Notes under the pieces: generated by a model | Database searches by the model: none | Seen by the model: only the letters and a program-made list of their open reading frames with translations | What the model was told of the DNA's origin: nothing | Translations under genes and position numbers: made by a program | Part shown: one piece after another, positions 34,920 through 39,937 of the stretch | How the letters are laid out: the number at the start of each line of letters is the position of its first letter | Numbering within the stretch: the stretch's first letter is position 1 | NCBI RefSeq assembly: GCF_002104765.1 | Contig: NZ_NCXM01000044.1 | Coordinates: 1 to 39,937, forward strand | Direction: 5' to 3' | Source of the DNA: Mycolicibacterium vulneris | GTDB taxonomy: Bacteria; Actinomycetota; Actinomycetes; Mycobacteriales; Mycobacteriaceae | DNA length: 39,937 nucleotides

Positions 34920-36739
34920 GGATGCCCTCGGGGCGCCGATTCCGGTGGCTCGGAGTTGATAGCCGCGGCGGCGGGTCGTTGCGCCTCACCGTCTTTGAGC
35001 GCGGCCTGGGATTCGTGGGGGTTTGCCTTGGGCGGCTTCGGTTTTGAAGCAGCCTTCTTTGCCGGCGCCTTCTTGGCCGGGGTCTTCTTTGCCGGGGTCT
35101 TCTTTGCCGGGGTCTTCTTTGCCGGGGTCTTCTTTGCCGGGGCCTTCTTTGCCGCCGCCTTCTTGGCGGGTGCCTTCTTGGCCGGTGCTTTGGCGGTCCG
35201 GCTCTGCGCCTTATCCGCCGCCTTCTTCTCGGCGTACAGGTCGACCTCGGGCAGTTCGTCGACGGGCCAGTGGGCCAGCGTGTCCAAATACAGCTGACGC
35301 ACCTCGGCGATGCGCTCCGGCAGCGTGTCAAGCGTCCAGTCCTGCACCGAAATCGGCGGAAAGACCGCGACGTCGACGGTGCCCGGGTTGACGACGGCCG
35401 AGTTCCGGGCCGCGACGAGTTCGGCGTTGCGGATCACGATCGGGACAATCGGAATACCCGCGGCCATCGCGAGACGGAATGGCCCTTTCTTGAACGGACC
35501 GACCTCGGTGGTGTCCAGCCGGGTGCCCTCTGGAGCCATCACGATGGAAAGTCCGTTCTTGGCTCTCTCTTCGACCGTACGCATCGTCTCCAGCGCTGAG
35601 GCCGAATCGTCTCGGTCGATGAACACACCGTCCAGTGCCTTCCCGAGCAGGGCCATGACCGGATTCTTCTGCAGTTCCTTCTTGGCCACGGCAACCCAGT
35701 TGTCGTTCACCAGCGCACCAGCGATTACCGGGTCAACCTGATTGCGGTGGTTGTAGATGAACACGGCCGGACGTTGGGCCCTTAAGTTCTCTTTCCCGAT
35801 GACATTGAGACGTACTCCGGTGGTCGCGAGCACCGTTTGGGAAAAGATCGACGTAAAGAAATTTGCCCCCCGCCGCCGGCTGCCGGTCAACACACCCATT
35901 GCCACTGCGCCGGCCCCGACCGGCACGATCGAGCCGAGTCCGGCAAGTGTGCGCACCTGCCGTCGCAGACCGACGGGGCCACGGCTGCTGAATCTCAGGA
36001 TCGGCCAACCGCGACGCTTGGCCACCGCGGCCATCTTGCCTTCGGGGTTGGTAGGCCGCGGGTTGCCGACCAGATACATCAGGGCGACGTCCTCATCGCC
36101 GTCGGCGTAGAAGTAGCTGTCCTTGAGATCGATGTCGTGCTCGGCGGCAAAGCGTTGTACCGCAGCGGCTTTGCCGGGACCCCAGAGGATCGGCTTCGCG
36201 ACGGCGCCGGTGAGCATGCCGTCCTCGGTGGTCTCGAACTTATTGGTGAGCATGTTGGGAATGCCGAGGAAACGCGCCACCGGGTTGACCTGGATGGTGA
36301 GCGCCGACGAGCTGAGCACCACGGTGTGACCGCGGGCCATGTGGGCGCGCACCAGCTCGCGCATCTCCGGGTAGATCCGTGACTCGATCCGCTGGACGAA
36401 CAGCCGCTCACCGATCTCCTCCAGGTCGTCGAGCAGTCGCCCGGTGAGCGCCGCGGCGGCCTTACCGATGAGGTCCTCGAACTCGATGCGACCCAGGGTG
36501 TGGCTCAGGCCGGCCTGCACCATGCCGAGCAGCTCCCCCACGCCCATGTCGCGGCGCAGCAGCCGCTCCTGGGTCAAGATGACGGCGGTGAATCCGGCGA
36601 CGAGCGTGCCGTCCAAGTCGAAGAACGCTCCGACCTTGGGGCCGACGGGGCTGGCCATGATCTCGGCCACCGAGCCGGGCAGCCGCATGTCCTGCCCTGG
36701 AGTTTCGCCCTTATCCCGCTGCTCGTTCGAGGCGCTCAC
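34916..36739 (-). CDS. plsC: HAD phosphatase fused to 1-acylglycerol-3-phosphate acyltransferase, with Lys/Ala/Pro tail
   Basis: 607 aa, counterpart of Rv2483c. The N-terminal HAD (SerB-like) domain has DLDGTLV (Asp41, Asp43) and YADGDEDVALM. The acyltransferase domain has NHRNQVD (His331, Asp336) and PEGTR. It adds the second acyl chain to give phosphatidic acid; the phosphatase domain suggests a further step on the same lipid, which is inference. From about residue 505 the tail is a histone H1-like array of KKAPA/KKTPA repeats. The GTG at 36739 overlaps the WS/DGAT stop (GTGA) and has GGTGG upstream; the frame open to 36763 is not needed. Confidence 0.93.
   Translation of the reverse strand: MSASNEQRDKGETPGQDMRLPGSVAEIMASPVGPKVGAFFDLDGTLVAGFTAVILTQERLLRRDMGVGELLGMVQAGLSHTLGRIEFEDLIGKAAAALTGRLLDDLEEIGERLFVQRIESRIYPEMRELVRAHMARGHTVVLSSSALTIQVNPVARFLGIPNMLTNKFETTEDGMLTGAVAKPILWGPGKAAAVQRFAAEHDIDLKDSYFYADGDEDVALMYLVGNPRPTNPEGKMAAVAKRRGWPILRFSSRGPVGLRRQVRTLAGLGSIVPVGAGAVAMGVLTGSRRRGANFFTSIFSQTVLATTGVRLNVIGKENLRAQRPAVFIYNHRNQVDPVIAGALVNDNWVAVAKKELQKNPVMALLGKALDGVFIDRDDSASALETMRTVEERAKNGLSIVMAPEGTRLDTTEVGPFKKGPFRLAMAAGIPIVPIVIRNAELVAARNSAVVNPGTVDVAVFPPISVQDWTLDTLPERIAEVRQLYLDTLAHWPVDELPEVDLYAEKKAADKAQSRTAKAPAKKAPAKKAAAKKAPAKKTPAKKTPAKKTPAKKTPAKKAPAKKAASKPKPPKANPHESQAALKDGEAQRPAAAAINSEPPESAPRGHP
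35076..35150 (-). repeat. 15-bp minisatellite in the plsC tail
   Basis: Four identical units GCCGGGGTCTTCTTT (plus strand) at 35076-35135 and a fifth with one change at 35136-35150, flanked by degenerate copies. They encode KKTPA/KKAPA in frame. Confidence 0.92.
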
Positions 36740-38211
36740 GAGCCCGCCACCGATCGGGTGCACACGGCCGGCTCGGCGAACGAGGCGGGCACGGCGCGCG
36801 GTGGTGGGTCACCGGCCAGCGCCAGAATCTCGTCGAAGCCGTCCAGCAGGCATTGGGCGAACAACGCCTCGTTTCGCACCGAGGCCTTGTCGTAGCGCAC
36901 GGTGATGGTGCACCATCCGCCCCGCGAAATCAGCACCACCATCATCGCCACTCCCGGCAATGGACCGATACCGTACTGCCGCAAGATTTTTGCGCCGGCG
37001 AGGTAGGTGTCGCCCGGGAAGACCGGGACGTTGCTGGCCTGCACGTCGGAGCCGATCACCGAGCCGGTGATCCCTTCCAGCACCGCGGTGGGCAACACGC
37101 TGAGCACCGGCGCCATCGAACCGATGATGTTCATCGCGGGCTCGTCGCGGCGCTGCGTCATCTGGGCGCGAATCTTCTTCATCCGGGAGACCGGGTCGGC
37201 GGTGCCGATCGGCGCGGCCAGGTTGACGCCGGTGAACCGGTTGCCGCCGGCGGTATCCGCTTCGGCCCGCAGGCTGACCGGCACTGCCATCGGCAGCGTG
37301 CTGATCGGCACGCCGTACGCCTGGTGGTAGCGGCGCAAGGCGCCGCAGAGCCCGGCGAGGTACGCGTCGTTGATCGACCCGCCGCCGGCCTTCGCCGCCT
37401 TGTGCAGGTCGGCGAGCGGGATATCGATCGCCTCGCTGCGGGTGGCCAGGCTGCGCCGCCGCAGCAGCGGCGACGGCTCGGCGGCCCGGTTGAGCACCCG
37501 CATGCCCGACATGGCGTACCCGACGATCCCGGACACGGTGGCCGTCGGTTCCAGGACCGCCCGCCCGGCGGCCGAGACCGCGCCGGACAGCGCGTTCATA
37601 ACGCCGCCGACGACGGCGAAAGGCAGGTGGTTAATGCCCTGGCGCATCAGATCATTGGACGTCAGGTCCTGCGGGACGGGCAGCGGCAGTGCCGGCTTGG
37701 GCGGCGGATTGCGCTCGAGGTCATAGATCTCGGCGAACATCTGGACCCCACCCACCCCGTCGGTGACGGCGTGACTGACATGCAGCAGCGTCGCGGCCTG
37801 GCCGTCGGCCAGACCCTCGACCAGGGTGGCCGTCCACAGCGGCCGCGAGATGTCCATCGGCGACTGCAGGGTGACCTCGGCGAGATCGAATACCTCACGC
37901 AGCGTGCCGGGTTCGGCGACCCGCACGCGGCGCACGTGGAAATCCAGGTTGAAGTCGGGGTCGACGACCCAGCGCGGCGACGCAGTCGGCAGGGTCGGCA
38001 CGACGACCTTTTGCCGCAGCCGCAATACGCGTCGCGAGGCGCTTTCGAATCGGGCGCGGAATTGTTCCCAGTCCGGCGTGCAGTCCAGGAGCTCCAGCGC
38101 CATGATCCCGGACCGGGTGCGGGGATTCGCCTCTCCCCTGTGCAGTAGGTAGTCGACCGGCCCGAGCTCGTCGGACAACTTAATCGCCTCGACCGACTCA
38201 GTCATGGTCAT
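36736..38211 (-). CDS. Wax ester synthase/diacylglycerol acyltransferase (WS/DGAT) family protein
   Basis: 491 aa, counterpart of Rv2484c. The N-terminal acyl-CoA-dependent acyltransferase domain has HVSHAVTDGVGG: the catalytic His147 and Asp151-Gly are present, but the first His of the HHxxxDG motif is Ser. The C-terminal domain contains NRFTGVNLAAPIGTADP and the NVPVFPGDTYLAGA segment typical of the family. It would acylate diacylglycerol or another alcohol at the end of the pathway fed by PlsB2 and PlsC; the true substrate is unproven. ATG at 38211 is used; a second ATG lies two codons later. It is the first gene of the operon. Confidence 0.92.
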   Translation of the reverse strand: MTMTESVEAIKLSDELGPVDYLLHRGEANPRTRSGIMALELLDCTPDWEQFRARFESASRRVLRLRQKVVVPTLPTASPRWVVDPDFNLDFHVRRVRVAEPGTLREVFDLAEVTLQSPMDISRPLWTATLVEGLADGQAATLLHVSHAVTDGVGGVQMFAEIYDLERNPPPKPALPLPVPQDLTSNDLMRQGINHLPFAVVGGVMNALSGAVSAAGRAVLEPTATVSGIVGYAMSGMRVLNRAAEPSPLLRRRSLATRSEAIDIPLADLHKAAKAGGGSINDAYLAGLCGALRRYHQAYGVPISTLPMAVPVSLRAEADTAGGNRFTGVNLAAPIGTADPVSRMKKIRAQMTQRRDEPAMNIIGSMAPVLSVLPTAVLEGITGSVIGSDVQASNVPVFPGDTYLAGAKILRQYGIGPLPGVAMMVVLISRGGWCTITVRYDKASVRNEALFAQCLLDGFDEILALAGDPPPRAVPASFAEPAVCTRSVAGS

Positions 38212-38344
38212 CAGCTCGACGCGCCAACGTTGTCACCGTCGATCAAGCCTCCTGCCTTTGGACCCCACCAACCCCAATGGTCTACACAACGCTAGTCGGG
38301 TTACCGCGCTGGTGAAAGGAGCGGCAGGTTCCTGGGCGGAGGGC

Positions 38345-39592
38345 TCAGCTGGCCGAAGTGGCCGACAAGGGCAGCGAATCCAGCAGCGAGCTGACGCGCC
38401 GCCCGTACACCACCCCGAGGAAATCGGCGACGGCGTCAGCTGCGAGCCGCGATCGAACCGTCGGGGTGATGTCGAAAGCGTGGTGCGCGTTGCCGAGTTC
38501 GGCGTGGGCCACCGTGGCCGCCCCGGCCGCGCGCAGCGCCGCGCAGAACGCCCGAGCCTGGCCGCTGGGCACCAATTCGTCCTTCACGCCGTGCAGCACG
38601 AAGAAGGGGGGCGCGTCCCTGTGCACGTAGGAAACCGGCGACGCCCCCGTGAAGCGCTCGGGCTCGTCGGCGTAGCGGGCCTTCATGACGAACTGTTCGA
38701 GGAACGGCAGCATCAGCGGGTGCATGTTCTCGAAGTCGGTGAAGTCGTAGACGCCGTAATAGGGCGCCACCGCTTGCACGGCGGTGTCCGCGTCTTCGAA
38801 GCCCGGTTGGAAGGTGGGGTCGTTCGGGGTGAGCGCCGCCAGGGAGGCCAGGTGCCCGCCCGCCGAGCCGCCGGTGATCGCGATGAAGTCGGGGTCGCCG
38901 CCGTAGTCGGCGATGTTCTCCCGCACCCAGGCGATTGCCCTTTTCACGTCGATCAGGTGCGCGGGGAAGGTGGCGCGCGGGCTCTTGCTGTAGTCGATCG
39001 AGACGCAGATCCAGCCGAGTTGAACCATTCGGCTCATCAGCGTGTAGGCCTGCGGGCGCCTGCCGTTCAGCGTCCACGCCCCGCCCGGCACCTGGATCAG
39101 CACCGGCGCCCGGCACCCGGGGGCCAGGTCATCGCGTCGCCAGATGTCGAGCAGGTGGTCGCGTGCGCTCGGTCCGTAGGAGATGTCGGAAGTCTGCGCG
39201 GCATACCGGCGGTGCGGCCCGGGGCGGCCCAACAGGCGTCCGCGCGGGGCGCGCAGCGCCCCGACGGCGGCGGGATGACACACCTGCTCACCGAACTCGG
39301 GGCCGAAGGCCTCCTCCAGCGCCGTGGTGAGGGTCTTGTCCGCCCGCTGGGCGGCCAGTGTCTTGCCGACCCGGCCGACGGACGGGTGCGAGACCCGCGA
39401 CAGCGCGTGCCCGGTCACGACGTGCGGGGGAAACTCGGTGAACAGCCAACCGGCCAAGCAGCCCAGCGCGAACGGCCCGCCGCGTAGCACCAGGTTGCCG
39501 AGCTGATAGACGTCCCGGGCTTCGGCCGCCAGGCGTGCCGCCTGGGCGCCCGCCCACCCGCAGCGCGAAGACTGATTACTGGCCACGCTCAT
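38345..39592 (-). CDS. lipQ: HSL-type carboxylesterase, LipQ type
   Basis: 415 aa, counterpart of Rv2485c. The alpha/beta-hydrolase domain follows an N-terminal extension of about 140 residues with a hydrophobic stretch (GGPFALGCLAGWLF). Nucleophile Ser243 is in GGSAGG, and the catalytic His is in NAHHAFD. The oxyanion HGGG box is changed to PGGAW (169-173). ATG at 39592 (MSVASNQSS) has AGAGGTG about nine bases upstream, preferred over 39622. It lies upstream of the WS/DGAT operon on the same strand with a 133-bp gap, suggesting a lipid-related but separately transcribed gene. Confidence 0.88.
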   Translation of the reverse strand: MSVASNQSSRCGWAGAQAARLAAEARDVYQLGNLVLRGGPFALGCLAGWLFTEFPPHVVTGHALSRVSHPSVGRVGKTLAAQRADKTLTTALEEAFGPEFGEQVCHPAAVGALRAPRGRLLGRPGPHRRYAAQTSDISYGPSARDHLLDIWRRDDLAPGCRAPVLIQVPGGAWTLNGRRPQAYTLMSRMVQLGWICVSIDYSKSPRATFPAHLIDVKRAIAWVRENIADYGGDPDFIAITGGSAGGHLASLAALTPNDPTFQPGFEDADTAVQAVAPYYGVYDFTDFENMHPLMLPFLEQFVMKARYADEPERFTGASPVSYVHRDAPPFFVLHGVKDELVPSGQARAFCAALRAAGAATVAHAELGNAHHAFDITPTVRSRLAADAVADFLGVVYGRRVSSLLDSLPLSATSAS

Positions 39593-39778
39593 TGCAACGT
39601 CACCTCTCGACGTTATGCACACGCATCGTCGCGGTTAACGGCCGATGGCCGGCCGGTTTTGTACGTGTGTCGAGGGTCCTGACGATAACCGATAAACGCG
39701 GCGCGGGAAGGGTTTTCATGCGCGTGGCGGCGCGAAGCGGATCACCCGGCTGCGGTTGGATAGACTGACCTGCGCATT

Positions 39779-39852
39779 GCCTCCGTAGCTCAGGTGGATA
39801 GAGCAAGGGCCTTCTAATCCCTAGGTCGCACGTTCGAGTCGTGCCGGGGGCA
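39779..39852 (+). tRNA. tRNA-Arg (anticodon TCT)
   Basis: Acceptor arms GCCTCCG and CGGGGGC pair (one T-G), discriminator A. The anticodon arm AGGGC/TCCCT encloses CTTCTAA, giving TCT; the C-T mismatch at the loop closure seems usual for this mycobacterial tRNA. The T arm contains CGTTCGAGTCG. TAGACT at 39761-39766 is a good -10 box 12 bases upstream. Confidence 0.95.
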
Positions 39853-39870
39853 CCGGGCTGGTGTATGACC

Positions 39871-39937
39871 TCGGTTGATGCTTGACATTTTGTCTTCGGG
39901 TGATGGCTGACAGTGTTTCGGTTGATGGTTGACAGTT
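39871..39937. repeat. Degenerate 22-25-bp direct repeats after tRNA-Arg, possible mobile-element end
   Basis: Three units begin TCGGTTGATGCTTGACATT (39871), TCGGGTGATGGCTGACAGT (39896) and TCGGTTGATGGTTGACAGT (39918); the last is cut by the window edge. They share TCGGnTGATGnyTGACAnT. Such spaced repeats occur at transposase-binding ends of insertion sequences, and tRNA 3' ends are common integration sites. The element itself, if any, is outside the window. Confidence 0.55.

Noticed and set aside
39853..39937. CRISPR or complete insertion sequence at the right edge
   Set aside because: Only degenerate short repeats are visible, with no transposase, no inverted partner and no regular spacers within the window.

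Overview
The window is a GC-rich stretch of a Mycobacterium chromosome. Gene content and order follow the M. tuberculosis H37Rv segment Rv2450c (rpfE) to Rv2485c (lipQ) almost gene for gene. It is not M. tuberculosis: IS6110 is absent, the MFS transporters known as Rv2456c and Rv2459 are absent from their usual places, Rv2472/Rv2473 are replaced by an FAD oxidoreductase, and a CopD-CtaG fusion lies between ssb and plsB2. A slow-growing non-tuberculous species is my inference; species cannot be fixed by eye.

Layout. 1-42: first codons of rpfE (minus). 43-1138: long, AT-richer non-coding region with a hairpin-rich rpfE leader, two CRP-like dyads and further hairpins. 1139-4949 (minus): korA-korB-mobA, i.e. 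CoA-dependent 2-oxoglutarate:ferredoxin oxidoreductase and molybdenum cofactor guanylylation; korA and korB are separated by a MIRU-like tandem repeat that supplies the korB ribosome binding site. 4950-5235: palindrome-rich gap. 5236-10576: ClpXP module (clpX, clpP2, clpP1, tig on minus, mmuM on plus between clpX and clpP2), with a ClgR-type site upstream of clpP1. 10658-10950: divergent tRNA-Pro(TGG) and tRNA-Gly(TCC). 10983-14691: lipP, a secreted Pro/Trp-repeat protein, a Nei-type glycosylase, rpiB and an Rv2466c-like thiol oxidoreductase. 14784-18768: pepN, two proteins linked to the bcc-aa3 respiratory supercomplex (Rv2468c type and CtaJ) and an HNH protein. 18912-22002 (plus): glbO, aglA and the FAD oxidoreductase. 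22080-27999 (minus): gdh, a hotdog thioesterase and an Rv2474c-type protein, joined by stop/start overlaps. 28078-32536 (minus): ettA, ssb paralogue, CopD-CtaG fusion. 32565-38211 (minus): WS/DGAT, plsC and plsB2, joined by GTGA overlaps, a glycerolipid acylation operon. 38345-39592: lipQ. 39779-39852: tRNA-Arg(TCT), followed by degenerate direct repeats that run off the window and may be the end of a mobile element.

Most of the window is core metabolism. The less ordinary signals are the rpfE upstream region, the repeat that provides translation signals for korB, two dyads between clpX and korA, at least four genes with a TANNNT box about 6-7 nt before the start codon (leaderless architecture), loss of a zinc cysteine in the Nei glycosylase, a monothiol CPWA active site in the Rv2466c homologue, and three in-frame minisatellites. 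I found no CRISPR array, no complete insertion sequence and no recognisable defence system.
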